DNA of 64,000 bases from Pegoplata infirma (GCA_963921195.1 OY992540.1:9227266-9291265), one strand, 5' to 3'. Shown: positions 43,236-55,604, counted from the first letter of the stretch. Made by a program: numbers and translations. The notes: a model not told the origin generated them from the sequence alone.

Positions 43236-43965
43236 ATGAGGCATTGCACTGTCCACCGAAATAAAAACATGTGTCTCATGAATGTCTGAATAGGTGATTA
43301 AATATTGGAAAATTTATCAAATTTGTGTCGAGTACCCGTGATTAAATATTTATCAAATTAAAACGGAATTCACCGCAATCTCAAAAATGTACATTCTTGT
43401 ATATTTTTTATGGGCCCCGATATGAAATTTTTATTTTTTTTTAAAAGTCAATTTATCAAAAATCCGCCCAAATATTTTTTTTTTTATAAAGTTTAGATGT
43501 TTGTCTATCCACACAAAAAAATCAGGAGGGCATTTTTCGTATTTTTCGAGAAAATTGCATTTGAATATTAAAATTTATAAAAATGTCTTTATTGTCTCAA
43601 CATGGCGTATAAGTTACAAATATTTGCAAAGTTTGTAGGTTTCGTAAATATTTGATGCTCATACACCATGTTTAGACACAAAAATACAAGAGAATTGCAG
43701 AGTTTTTATAAATTGAATATTCAAATGCGATTTTCTCGAAAAATGCGAAAAAGTCCTCCTGATTTTTTTTTGTGGATGGACAAACATCCTAACTTAAATA
43801 AAAAAATTGTTGCCAAATTTTTGATAAATTGACGTTCTAAAAAAAAATAAAAATTTCAGAACGCGTTCTGAAAACTTAACAAAATTAAATTTTTGTTCGA
43901 AAGCCAATAAAAAATATACAAGAATTTTAATTTTTGAGATTGTGCTGCACCCGGTTTTAATTTAA
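43236..43965. repeat. Degenerate third copy of the 39040-type foldback
   Basis: GAGGCATTGCAC, AAAACGGAATTCACCGCAAT, TTTTTGTGGATGGACAAACA and inverted partners match the arms of 39040-39950. The flanks are eroded and no TSD is visible. Confidence 0.5.
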
Positions 43966-43969
43966 TTTG

Positions 43970-44600
43970 ATATAGCTCCGAAAGGATTTAAAACATTAAG
44001 CACTGTAAATTTCATAATTTTTAAATTTTAAGCAATTTCTGAACGACTCTATTTTTTGAAAATCTTGAAAGTGTGCAAAATTTCTTCGTTTGTTTTTTGG
44101 TAAATGGCGTCTGTACTAAAAAATATATTTTGTGAGGATGTTTATTCTTTAACTGACAAACTTGAAATCAGTACACAGAAAAAACGAATTGTTATATTGA
44201 CCCCCATATTCGTGAATACAATTTATATTTTCACTGAAAGTGCTCCAATACGGAAATTTGTAATATCAACAAACGTTTGTAAATTTTGATTGTTGAAAAA
44301 AAAAAATTTTGTTTTTTTCAACAAAGAAATTCAACAAATACAATTTGTTGATCTGACAAAAATAAAAAATCTTTTTTTTTTTAAAAAATATTTTTGGTAC
44401 TTTTAATATATGCTGAATATAATGACTCTAGACATTTAAAATTTCGAATGTAAGATCTTTCGGTAAAAAAAAACCTTTTGGAAAAAATACTTTTTGGAAA
44501 TTCCGTTTCTAAGGGGAAAAAAAGTGTACACACTTTTGGTACTTTTTATATTTCGAAAATAATGATCGTAGAAACTTAATATTTGGAATGTTAAATCCAT
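43970..44600. repeat. Decayed GGTACTTTTTA-family sequence
   Basis: Phrases such as TTGGAATGTAAGATCTTTCG, TTTTGGAAATTCCG and ACTTTTGGTACTTTTTATAT recur here, at 45730-46740 and at 47700-48070. They correspond, inverted, to the 31.2-32.9 kb repeat. No gene. Confidence 0.45.
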
Positions 44601-44604
44601 TATT

Positions 44605-45728
44605 AAAACAAGTAGAAAAATTAAATTCGACTTGGTCGAATCTATGAATACCCTCCACAATGTTATCTCATAGTAATTTTCTAAAAAAATTGCATTACAA
44701 ATTTTTATTAGAAATATATTATTTTGAGTAAAACTTTTTTTAATCAATAACATTTTTTTGTGAGTGTAAAATTTTTTTGACTGTCAACATTTTTTTGAGT
44801 GTGAATTTCATTAAAAAAATAATTAAATTAAAAATTAAAAAAAAAAAATTTTTTTTGAGTGTAAAATTTTTTTGAGTGTAAATATTTTTTTTAGTGTACT
44901 ATTTGTTTGAGTAACAAAATTACTTTGTAAAATATTTTTGTTGTTTTATACCTATACGCATATGTCAAAAAAAACATTTCACATATTTCCCTCATTTTAT
45001 TTTACCATCATCGTCTTTAAAAACCAAAAACGAACTAATATTTGATTTTTTTTTTTCAAAAATACTTACTATACACCGTTACATACAGTTACAAAAACAA
45101 AAACAATAACAAATATTTACTTGTCTAACAACTAAACTGCACCCCACGGCAGCAAAACAAACAACAACAAGTTTTAAAAAAAACTGGTATTTCACCATGC
45201 TTTTACAACTTGTTTTACGAGTTTTCAACAGTTTAAGGTGAAAAAAATCTGAAATTCAGAGCCTTGCTTATAACTTTTGAACCACTGAACCGATTTTGCT
45301 GAAATTCAAAACCAAATAGACTTGGGGAACGACAAAGATATGTAACACGTTTCAGCACCCTCAGAATTGTCTTTAGAAAGTTAGAGTGGTTTTAATCTCG
45401 TAAGTTCGCAAAATTCCCTTGCCGAAATTTACTCTTTTGCTCATAACTTTTGAACCACTGGACCGATTTGGCTGGATTGCAATACCAACCTGACCCGGTA
45501 AATACGCAACATATGTGTCAAACTTCAGGAGCCTCCATAAAGTCTTTCAAAAATTAGCGTGTTTTCAACGGACAGACAGACAGACGGACGGACGGACGGA
45601 CGGACGGACGGACATCACTAGATCGACTTAAAATCGATCAAGGATCATGAATATATATATGTGATGTGTTACAAACGGAATGACAAACTTATATATACCC
45701 TCTATCACTAGAGTGGAGGGTATAAAAA
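44605..45728 (+). repeat. Type-A GGAGGGTATA repeat with insertion (copy A6)
   Basis: The copy runs from AACAAGTAGAAAAATTAAAT to CTAGAGTGGAGGGTATAAAA. About 230 bp of unrelated CAA-rich sequence (about 44950-45175) interrupts it after TATTTTTGTTG. The microsatellite is at 45571-45612. Confidence 0.75.
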
Positions 45729-46740
45729 CTTTCTGTAAAAAGTACTTTTTGGAAAAGTACTTTCTGTAAAAAGTACTTTTTGGAAAATACTTTTTATATT
45801 TCCAGAAAAAATTGTCCTACCTACTTAAAATTTGGAATGTAGGATCCTTCGATGAAAAAAAATCATTGTGGAAAAGTAATTTTTGAAAATTCCTTTTCTT
45901 AAGGGGAGTAAAAGGGGTAAAAAGTATTACGTTTGATATTTAAATATTTTCTGAAATAATTATTCTAGACATTTTAAAAATTTGGAATGTAGGATCTTTC
46001 GGTAAAAAATATTCTGAAAAAGCACTTTTATATAATTCCGTTTTTTAGCGTGGGAAATTGTACTTAAGGTACTTTTTATATATCCTGAAAAAAGATCCCA
46101 GAAACTTGAAATTTGTTTTGAAGGATTCTTCAATAAAACATACTTTTTGAAAATTCCGTTTTTAAGGGGTTAAAAGTGCTTTTTTTGTATTTTTACAAAA
46201 TATAAAAGTTCTAGAAACTTCAAATTTGGAATGCAGGATACTTCGACGAAAAAACATTCTGAAAAAAGTACTTTTTTTGAAATTCCGTTTTTTTAGCAGG
46301 TATTTGGTACTTTAAATATATCTGTGGACGTTTGACAAAAGCACTTATTTTTTTTAAAAAATATTTTTAGAGCTTTTTTTAAGAGTCTGTAATGATAAGA
46401 ACTAGACGATTTTCTCCACATTTTCCAAGAAATCTGATAACATGATATTTCAAATTGTTGAGATATAAAAAAAAAATCATGGAAAAAGTGTTTGTTGTAG
46501 CCGAAAAAGTCCATTTTAATATATTTTTGACAAAAGAACTTAAATCGAATTAAATGCTTTTGTCAAATCTCCACAGATATATTGTGAAAAAATGATTATA
46601 GATATTTCAAATTTGAAATGTAAGATCCTTTGATGAAAAAAAAAACATTCTGGAAAAAGTATTTTTTGGAAATTCCGTCTCTAAAGGGTTAAAAAATGTG
46701 TACTTATAGTACCTTTTAAATTTCCTGAAGTAATTGTCCT
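45729..46740. repeat. GGTACTTTTTA-family repeat, degenerate units
   Basis: Five or six loose units of about 150-180 bp carry AATTTGGAATGTAGGATC, TTCGATGAAAAAA, TTTTTGGAAATTCCGTTTTT and AAGGGG. They read as the reverse complement of the 143-bp repeat theme at 32.1-32.9 kb. Confidence 0.55.
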
Positions 46741-46861
46741 ACACTCAGAGAAAAATGCTTTATAATATTGGTTACATGGTTTCATAAATATTTTTGTCAT
46801 AAAATTTTTTTATATTTGTGAAACCTTTATAAATATAATAAAGTTTTATAAAATAAATATG

Positions 46862-47617
46862 TCTTAGATTCTGGATTTTTTTATATGAAAGTATATCAGT
46901 ATCTGAAAATTTTTCTACAGCAAGAATATTATAAATTCTAAAAGCTTTTCTATAGCAAAATGCCTCCAATTTTTTTTTATTGGGATAATGTGTGAGAAAC
47001 ATAAACTTTCTCTTGTAGGAAATGATTCAGAAAAATTTCAAAATCAGGAAAAGTCCTTTAGAATAAACATGTCATATATATATTTGCATATATATATTTC
47101 ACATATATTTTCAATTAATAATAATTTTGATCCAATGATCAGTTTTTATTTATTTTTCCAATTTATTTACAAATCATTTTTTTAATAGTTTAAACCTAAC
47201 CGAAAACTTGTAACAATGACCGTCGTCTAGTTGTAGCGGAATCAACCAAGGGTTTTAGTGGGAATCGAACCCATGACTGTCTGTTTCATAGGCTAGCACG
47301 CTACCAACTAACCTACAGGGCCTATTATATATATTTTCAATTGGAAATTTTTTTCAGAATCTGGGTCTTTTGCTGTCAGAAAAATGCTTAGAGCCTGAGA
47401 ATTTTTTGGAGGAGACATTTTTCAAAATATCAAACATTTTCTTAAGTTCAAAAACCTTTTCTATAAGAATACATTTTTAAAATTTGTAATATTTAAAAAA
47501 ATTCAAAATAAACAAGAGGTAACCAAAAAAACAGTAACTAACGATTCAAATCCGACCTGAGCTTTACTGCAAAAAAAAAAAATTCCCCCCAAAGAGCTGG
47601 ATCCGCGGCCGCGCCTG
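46862..47617. mobile_element. Orphan part of the CAGGCGCGGATCC hAT family
   Basis: The interior carries the TCAGAATCTGAGA/TTTCTATAGAAA units, and the right end at 47597-47617 reads CTGGATCCGCGGCCGCGCCTG. That is the family terminus CTGGATCCGCGCCTG with six extra bases. No matching left terminus was found upstream. A SINE lies inside. Confidence 0.5.
47190..47326 (-). repeat. tRNA-derived SINE
   Basis: On the minus strand the DNA reads GGTTAGTTGGTAGCGTGC (A-box region) and, 40 bases on, GGGTTCGATTCCC (47260-47272), a perfect Pol III B box. The acceptor ends are not complementary and no intact cloverleaf forms, so it is tRNA-derived, not a tRNA gene. A non-tRNA tail rich in T/A follows towards 47190. 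Confidence 0.75.
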
Positions 47618-47699
47618 TCCTATATACAATTATGAAACTGTTTCATTGTATTTATGAAACTGTTAGATTGGACGAACGTTAGTAAAGATTTTCCTTAAT

Positions 47700-48075
47700 T
47701 TATGACAGTTTTCATCCAGCTAAAAAAAGTAGTTTTTGGAAAATTAAATTCTAAGAGGATAAAAAAGGGAAAAACCGGGAAAATAATTATTTTTATAACT
47801 ATTAAACTAAAACCACCAGAATGTCTAAATTTGACATGTAGGTTCCTCCAGCAGGAATAACATTCAAGAGAAGGACATATTTTAAAATTTTAAATTTTAG
47901 GGTAAAAATGGGTACCTAAATTGGTAAAAGTGTTGTCAAATGGTACTTTTATATGTATCTGTAAGATAAAGACTTTTATCTTTTTTTTATTCTTTAGCGC
48001 ATATTATACGGAAAGGAATGAAACTTAGGTGGAACAAGATGGAACTGGGAACGAAATGGAATAGAATGGGGAATC
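47700..48075. repeat. GGTACTTTTTA-family repeat, end with GGAAT-like units
   Basis: AAAAGGGAAAAACCGGG, GGGTACCTAAATTGG and GCATATTATACGGAAAGGAA then ATGGAATAGAATGGGGAATC are the inverted counterpart of 31165-31420. Confidence 0.55.
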
Positions 48076-49170
48076 AAATGGAATGGAACAGAAAACCATA
48101 TTTCTCTAATTTTTCGTACTCAATCTTGTTTACTCAATATTTTTTTTCTGTTTATATTTTTGTTTATACAATTTTCTATACTGTTGGTAATGTTTTTCTT
48201 TGGCACAATAATTTTTGCCAAAGGACCAACTGAAGCAAACTAACGTTTGTTCAAAAAACTTAAAAGAAGTTATTTCTCCTTACTCACAATCCAAAAGAAT
48301 ATCCTGTTGTTCAGTGTTTTGATTTTGTAAAATAATAAAAAAACAAATACAAAAATAAGCATTAACTAAAAGAATAAGCAAACAACAAAGCATTTTGTTG
48401 TTGTTTTGTCCTTATTGTTATCATTTCATTATATATTTCATTTTAATTTTCCCATTTCAGTCCTTGTTTTTTTATCCCTCTCTCTCTCACTCTCTTTACG
48501 AATACAACGACATTCGTACATACAAACATAAATATTTGTATGTATTGTTTTATTTTATGTTTATGAATATTTTGTTTTTTGTTGTTGGTTTTTTTTTTAT
48601 TAATATTAATACCCGTGGAAATTTTACGCCTTTGTTATCACCACGTTATGCTTGTATAGTTAGTAAATAATTAAAAATTCTAATTAAGCTGTGATTTAAC
48701 ACCAGAAATGAATTTTATTGTCTTTTGTGTGGCGCTTTGATATTTTACTTTAGCGAAACACGAAAACAAAAATTCAGAATTATTATTATATGTGTAGAGT
48801 CCTGGTTGCCTCCTGGCATTGCCAGACTTGTCGTTGGAAATTGTGAACAAAAAAAAATTAATATAAAGGATGATTCTTGGATGTTCTCATCCATCCATCC
48901 ACCAGTTTACATGTTTTTTGTTGTTGTTTTTTATTTTGTTTTATTACAAGTACCTCAAAATTAATTCATCAAGTTTATCACAGCATTTTGCTTTTTTGTT
49001 GTTGTTTTTGTTGGTGATGATTTCACAACAAATGTATGATGAAGTGGCATGTATTGTATGCCAATCAGAAAATAGCTACTTTGATATAAAGTCATACATG
49101 GTTTCATTACTCCTGTAGGTAAATTTTTAAAAATGTATTACATTGAAAACGGAGTTTTGACATAAGAAAT
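48076..49170. other. Unique-looking AT-rich DNA, no gene recognised
   Basis: It contains TTGTTGTTTTG tracts and short ORFs up to 91 codons with no recognisable domain. Together with 37.5-39.0 kb it is a candidate for non-transposon host sequence. Confidence 0.45.
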
Positions 49171-49297
49171 ACATACCCTAGTAAAAAAAGAAAAAAAGTT
49201 CATGACTAATTATATCCCAAATATGGCGGATACAATTATTTTAATAATTATCTACGGGTATATTTTATGATCTAGAGGGATTACCTTATATATAATG

Positions 49298-52219
49298 CAG
49301 GCGCGGATCCAGGAATTTCATTTGGGGGGGGAGATTTTTTTTTTTTTGCAAAAAAAAGTTTATGAGATCGGAAAGCATGAAGTTCGGTTTGATGTGGAAG
49401 GGGGGGGGGGGGGGGTGTTGTTAAAAACAAAAGAAAAAAAATAAGTAAAAGCTATAGTATTTAAATCAGGCGCGAATTTTGGGAGAACTTTTTTAAATCA
49501 AAAAATATTTTTTACGAGGGAATCCTGACAGACCGATTTACTTCTAAATAACACCGTTTATAGTAAAATAATAAATGTGACTGTCATAGCCAGTCACAAC
49601 TGTGAATAGACACTTAAACTTCTATATAAAAATTCATATTTTTCTAAACAAAAATTTATACTAAAACTCCAATATTTTGAAGAAAAAAAATAAATAGTTT
49701 TTTATCAATGTGCCCTTCACAAAATTTCTCAGATGTTGATACATTTTTACTACAGAAAACTCTTAGATTTTAAAATATCTTTCATATAAAAAATAACCCA
49801 TTTCTGAGATATTTTCCTTTATAAAAATGTTCAGATTCTAAACTTTGATAAAAAAAATTTCTTTAATTCTTAGATCATATTTTCTGTTGAAAAACTCTCA
49901 GATTCAACATTTTCTTAAAGAAAATGTCTCAGATTTCTAAATTTTTTTCTATAGAAATAATCTGAAATTCTGAGATATTCTTTCTACAAAAATTCTGATT
50001 CTGATATTTTAAAGTAATTTCCGATTCCAAGAACTATTTCGTATACAAACATTTTCAGATCCTGAAACACATTTTGTAAAAGAAAATTATCAGATACCAA
50101 GAAATTATCAGTTTCTAAAACATTTTATGAAGAAATTTTGATACACTTTTCTAAAAATTAAATCTTAAATTTTATAGAATTTTTTAATAGAAAAATTTTA
50201 AGGTTTTAATGCCAGCTAATGTTTTTTTAAGACAATTTCTAAGATTCTTAAAAATTTGTTTATAAAATAATTATTATTATTATTAGAAAAATATTTTGAG
50301 GATGCTAATATTTATTATTAGAAAAATTTACATATTTAGAGACACATTTCCTGTAGAAAAATTCCCAGGATTTTGCAACAGAAAAACTGTCATCAAAAAA
50401 ATCTCCAACAGAAAAATTTCAATCCAAAAGATTTTTTATACAAAAAAAAAAATCTCCCAAAAAAATATTAGTTTTTGATAAACTTTTCATATAGAAAAAT
50501 TAGCAGATCTAAAAGATATCTTAAAGAGAAAAAAAATATTTCCTTATAGAAACAACTCAGATTCTGAGCATTTTGTCTGTAGAAATCTTTCCGATTCTGA
50601 GATTTTTATTTTTTTTTAGTTCTTGGCCGATTCTGAAACATTTTTTCTAAGGAAAAATTCTCAATTGCTGAGGAATTTTTCCTAAAGAAAAGTAATAAGT
50701 AGGGCAAGTACTTTCATGCATCTAAAAATCGAAAATATTTGCCTGTAATATGCTTCTAAAAATCAAAAATATGCACTTAAAATTTAAAAAATATGCAATT
50801 AAAATTTAAAAATATGTATTCAAAATGAATTGATTTTATTAAAAAAGAGCTTTGGTAAGATAAATTAGATTTTTTCAAATACTTTAAAGTCCTCTACAAT
50901 ATTAAACAAATGTTTTTTTGAGTGAACACAGCTTTTAATTAGAAAATATTTTTTTATTGAAACATTTTGTTATAAAAAATTTTAATTGAACAAAAAAATT
51001 AAACGGGTAGAAAATTAAAAGTCGACTTGGACGTAAAAAATGTTTAAAATTTTTTACTAAAAATTTTTAATTTCATGTCAAATACTTCTTTAGTAGTTTT
51101 TGAAAAAAAAAAATATTTTATGAGTGTAAATTATTTTTTGAGTTTAAAAACTATTTGAGTCACAAAATACTTTGTAAAATATTTTTGTGGCTACCAATCT
51201 CTTTCAAAACGTGTTAAGCGTTTTGTCCATAACTTCTTAACTACTGTGCTAATTTCGCTAAAAATCAGAGGAATAACAAAAGTTGTTGTATAGGCATTTT
51301 TGAGTCAATTTTCCTGTAAGAAAATTTTAAATTCGAAATAGTTTTTCTTTTCAAATAAAATGTTTCAGAATAGGAAAATTTTAAATTTTTTTTAAGAACC
51401 TAAGAATTTTATTTCCAGAAACCAATTTTCCTAAAAAATGTCTCAGAATATCATTTCTCTAAGAAAATAATATTTTTTACAAGAAGTAGTGGATCGGTAT
51501 TGGATTATGTTAAGGTTTTTGAAATGATTTTTTAAAAAAATGTGGATGAAAATTAAAAAAAGCTCAATTTATATGAAAATATGCAAAAATATGCATTTAT
51601 ACCAAAATATGCAAAAATATGCAACTATTAATCGATGCCATTTTATTGCAAATTTATTGATTCGGATAGATATTTAATTTATGTTATGTTTAGAGTGCCG
51701 AGTAAAAACATGCATTTTCATGAAAGTACTTGCCCTAGTTATAAGATATTTTTTAAAAATTTTAGATAATTATTCAATAAAAAAATTCTTACATTCAGAG
51801 TCAAATAAGTATCAAATAATTTTCTAAAAATAAAATCTGGAGTTCTGAGACATTTTTCTATAAAAATATAATACTTTTTCCTTAAGAAAGTTATTCGGTT
51901 AGAAAATGTCCAAGACTTTTTTTTAAGATTTTCAAATGAATTTACTTTAATTCCGAAACATTTTATCCCAAGGATGTAAAAAAATTCCTTAGGATGGAGG
52001 CTGTGTGTGCTGACGAAAATCATCAGCACACATACATATACCTCTCCAAAGGATATTTATACATCCTGGCCATTTTCATTCGATCCTTGTTCCCTTTTTC
52101 CTTTTCTTTTTTCTTTTCCTTTTTTCTTTCCTTTTCCTTTTTCTTTCTCTTTTTTTTTCTTTTGAAATCGTTTTGGGGGGGGAGAAATCCCATTCTCCCC
52201 CCCCCTGGATCCGCGCCTG
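49298..52219. mobile_element. 2.9-kb hAT element, CAGGCGCGGATCCAGG TIR
   Basis: The termini CAGGCGCGGATCCAGG and CCTGGATCCGCGCCTG are flanked by a perfect 8-bp duplication ATATAATG (49290-49297, 52220-52227). Poly-G (49400-49415) and a C/T-rich tract (about 52085-52160) follow the ends. The interior is tiled with TCAGATTCTGAGA and TTTCTATAGAAA units and contains the nested hAT 50700-51737. CAGGSGCGGATCCAG ends are known for hAT elements in several animals. No transposase remains. Confidence 0.95.
50700..51737. mobile_element. 1.04-kb hAT, TAGGGCAAGTACTTTCATG TIR (copy 1)
   Basis: Long TIRs TAGGGCAAGTACTTTCATGC / CATGAAAGTACTTGCCCTA are flanked by GTAATAAG (50692-50699) and GTTATAAG (51738-51745), 7 of 8 identical. 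Subterminal ATATGCAAAAATATGCA units repeat from both ends. The centre carries a decayed type-A repeat piece (about 51000-51250) shared with copy 2. Confidence 0.9.
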
Positions 52220-52314
52220 ATATAATGTGATACGTGAATTGGGTCTATATAATTATATCAGTTGGAGAAAACTGATACGATTAAATATAATTTAAAACCA
52301 TTATAACTGATCAT

Positions 52315-53408
52315 TAGGGCAAGTACTTTCATGCATCTAAAAATCGAAAATATGTGCCTATAATATGCTTCTAAAAATCAAATATATGCACTTAAAATTT
52401 AAAAAATATGCACTTAAAATTTAAAAATATGTATTAAAAATGAAATGCTTTAACTAAAAAAGAGCTTTGTTAATATAATTTAGAATTTTTCAAATACTGT
52501 AATGCCCTCTACAGTATTAAAGAATCGTTTTTTTATGAGTGGACACGGCTTTTAATTAAAAAATATTTTTTTATTAACTCATTTTGTAATAAAAAATTTT
52601 AATTGAACAAATTTTCTTTAAAAGTTCTTTTCTTTGACTCAAAAAAAGTTTCTGGAAAAAAAACTTTAATCAAAATTTTTTATTTTAATTAAAATACTTC
52701 TTAAGCAATTTTTGTAAAAAAAATTAATTATTTGGGTGTAAATTTTTGTTGAGCTAAAAAATTTACTTGAGTCACACAAATAATTTGTAAAATATTTTTA
52801 AAATATTTTTGTGGCTACCAATCTCCTTCAAAACGTATTTAGCGTTTTGTACAACACGAAAATTCGGGAAAATTTTTTGTTCATAACTTCTTAACTACTG
52901 TGCAAATTTCGCTAAAATTCAATACCGACCTGACCAGGAGAATGACAAAAGTTGTTGTATAGGCATTTCTGAAACAATTTTCTTGTAAGAAATTTTTAAA
53001 ATCTAAGAACTTTTCTATACGGTTAATGAAATGCTTCAGAATAGGAAAATTTTAAACTTTTTTTAAGAATCTAAAAACTCTATTTTTAGAAACAAATTTC
53101 TAAGGAAATGTCTCAGAATATCATGTCTATAAGAAAAAAATATTTTTTTTACGAGAAATAGTGGCTCGGTTTTGGTTTATGTTAAGTTTTTGAAATGATT
53201 TTTTGAAAAAATGTTAATGAAAATTTAAAAAAAGTGCAATTATATGAAAATATGCAAAAATATGCATTTATACCAAAATATGCAAAAATATGCAACTACA
53301 AATCGATGCCATTTAATTGCAAATTTATTGATTCGGATAGATATTTAATTTATGTTATGTTTGGAGTGCCTAGTAAAAATATGCATTTTCATGAAAGTAC
53401 TTGCCCTA
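52315..53408. mobile_element. 1.09-kb hAT, TAGGGCAAGTACTTTCATG TIR (copy 2)
   Basis: The same element as 50700-51737, with a perfect 8-bp duplication CTGATCAT (52307-52314, 53409-53416). Collinear along its whole length, including the internal type-A fragment and the GATTCGGATAGATATTTAAT block. Confidence 0.95.
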
Positions 53409-53685
53409 CTGATCATATATTGCTCCTTATAACGTCATATAAGTTGGATAACATTATATATAATCATATGCACTTTATATAATGTTATATACAAAAATAT
53501 GTTCTTTATGTAGACCAATATCCAACCATATATATTTATGTCTTATAGTCTCAATTTATTTGATATTGTATCAGTCCCGATCAAACTGATAAAACCAGAT
53601 AGACCCATTTTACGTATCATATTATATATAAGACTATCTGTTCAGATCTTGTAGGATAACCGAAGATAATATTTGAAACAATTGT

Positions 53686-54609
53686 CCCGAGTAAAAAAGA
53701 TTTGATATAACCATATATGCTAGTATATAATTATTTATATTTATATATGGTTATGCATGAACTTTGATATGGGCATATAAGTTTATATATAGCATTGTAT
53801 TTTTCCTTATTTTTTAATATGATAACATACATATTTATATCTATTTATATACCGATCTATATGAAATTAGATATGACATATAAGTTCTGAAATTTTTAGA
53901 TATGGCAGATAAAAAGATATATGATTTTATTTATAATTATATCCCGCAAAAAAATTTAAAATTTTCTAAGCCCATACAATTAAAAAAAAAATTAAAAATG
54001 TTCAAGTCTTAAAAATTTTATAAAAATTTTCTAAAGTCCCGGACATAAAATTTTTGTGGCAATTTTTTTTTGGACTAAAAAAATCATTGAAAATGTTTTT
54101 AGGAGTTATTTTATTTATTTGAAAAATTTTTAAGTTTCGAAAAAATGTTTTTAAATTTTCTAAGACACAAACATTTTTTGGAATTTTTAAATCCCTTAAA
54201 AATTGTTTTAGAAAAAAATTTTACAAATTTTTAATAAATTGCTAAGTCGCGAAAAAAATTCCGAAGAATGTAATAAAAAATCTTCTAATTGATAATGTAT
54301 CCAATCTGATAAAATAATTTCTAATTTAACGTTTAAAATTTCAAAAAATTTTACCAGATTTCATCTAATTATATAAAAATTTATCTAATTTTAACATATA
54401 AGATATGATTTAATACAATTAGATAGACCCATTTTTGGGATCAAACTTAATCAAATTTGATATTATTTTATCAAAAATAATAGAATTTGATATAATCGTA
54501 TAATATTCGATCCGCCAATTTTCGGATCAAAATTAATATGGATTTACATAAAAGCATATCTGTTCATATATAATTAAATATTGCGTCATATAACTTTTTT
54601 TTACTCGGG
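53686..54609. mobile_element. 924-bp CCCGAGTAAAAAAG MITE nested near the composite's right end
   Basis: It begins CCCGAGTAAAAAAGATTTG and ends ACTTTTTTTTACTCGGG. Joining its flanks gives ACAATTGT-GTCCACCATA, which matches, inverted, the composite's left arm GGCGGATACAATTATTT, so it is an insertion. Only a 2-bp duplication (GT) is apparent. The interior is ATATAA-rich. Confidence 0.7.
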
Positions 54610-54671
54610 GTGTCCACCATATTTGGGATCTAATTTGTCATGGCTATATATAACTCTTTTTTACTCGGGTA

Positions 54672-55254
54672 TGTACATTAGACCTGTTCTTAAAATTATA
54701 TAAAATTTTATATAATATAATAAAATTACATATAATTATATCCAATTTGTTATGTTAAATTTTATAACACTATGTTAAATTATACATAATTTGATAAAAA
54801 TTTTATAAAATATGACGAAATTTTATAAAATTATATCAAATTATACAAAATTTTATCAAATGTTATATAAAAACAATTCGGATACAATTATATATAACTT
54901 TATCAAATTTTATAAATTTTTTTTTAAAACTTCTTTATATAATATTTGATCAAATAACACTGCGGAACACTAAAAAATAAACAGGAGTTACGACCATCAT
55001 TTCTTTATATTTCGGACATGCTGATTCGAATGGCGTACTCCGTTTTTCGATGTATGGTACAGTTTTCTTGCAAAATGTCGTTAAAGATTTGCTGATTCCG
55101 AGCCAGTTTTTTAACAAAAAAATTTTCAAAGTTAAAGTCAAATATATAAAAGTCAAATATATAGAAACGTTGGTCACACCTCTTGTTTTCTAAAATAGTG
55201 GTCAGTTTTGTCACGCAGTGTAATATATAATTATTTATAAAACTTTTTCACTCG
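54672..55254. repeat. ATATAA-rich fragment ending TTTTTCACTCGGG
   Basis: Palindromic TTTTATAAAATT/ATATAATTATAT sequence with one recognisable CCCGAGT-type terminus at about 55242-55254. It is probably another partial member of the 49176 family. The element 54958-55220 sits inside. Confidence 0.5.
54958..55220. mobile_element. 263-bp MITE, CACTGCG TIR, TAA-flanked
   Basis: The ends CACTGCGGAACACTAAAAAA and TTTTGTCACGCAGTG are flanked by TAA (54955-54957, 55221-55223), a PIF/Harbinger-like 3-bp target. Inside are AAATATATAAAAGTC direct repeats. Non-coding. Confidence 0.65.
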
Positions 55255-55600
55255 GGTGAACAGAGGAACACAGAAAGCATTTTCCGTCCAAAAGTCACTT
55301 TTTGGATTTCGCAAAAAATTTTAATGTCGTTATGTTGGACACACTTGGAAGTAGTCCTTCTAAAATTTTTATAATATTCCGATTACACCTGCTCGAGCTG
55401 CATAGCCCAAAGTAAAAAAGCTATTTGAAAATAGGAACATTGTGAAGTTGAAATTTAAAGACTTTTGAATGTGGAAATATTTATATTTTTCTTTGTGGCA
55501 TCTAAAATAATACCATAATAATTATTGTGAAAAATAGCGAAATAAAAATACTAGAAAATTTTAAATTACGAGGTTAATTTTTTTTTTTTTTTCATCATAT
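55255..55600. other. AT-rich DNA, no gene seen
   Basis: I find no recognisable feature in this short unique-looking stretch. Confidence 0.4.
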
Positions 55601-55604
55601 ACAG

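Larger units (their letters stand above)
49176..54669. mobile_element. 5.5-kb TA-flanked composite, CCCKAGTAAAAAAG TIR
   Basis: The left end CCCTAGTAAAAAAAG...AATATGGCGGATAC and the right end GTCCACCATATTTGGGATC...CTTTTTTACTCGGG are inverted, with TA at 49174-49175 and 54670-54671. It has been invaded by two hATs (49298-52219, 52315-53408) and by a relative (53686-54609). The remaining sequence is ATATAA-rich. Non-coding. Confidence 0.7.

Noticed and set aside
47226..47326. Functional tRNA gene on the minus strand
   Set aside because: The acceptor stem does not pair and the anticodon arm is not canonical. A tRNA-derived SINE fits better.
47597..47617. Cloning-vector linker (BamHI/NotI)
   Set aside because: The sequence is explained by the CAGGCGCGGATCC hAT terminus with a small duplication, and no vector sequence flanks it.
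49400..49415. G-quadruplex regulatory element at the G run
   Set aside because: A single homopolymer run next to a G-rich hAT end. It may be length-uncertain in assembly, and nothing suggests a regulatory role.
52050..52230. Phe/Ser-rich ORF
   Set aside because: It covers the C/T-rich tract and TIR of the 49298 hAT. The mirror Lys/Arg-rich frame at 60 kb is the same artefact.
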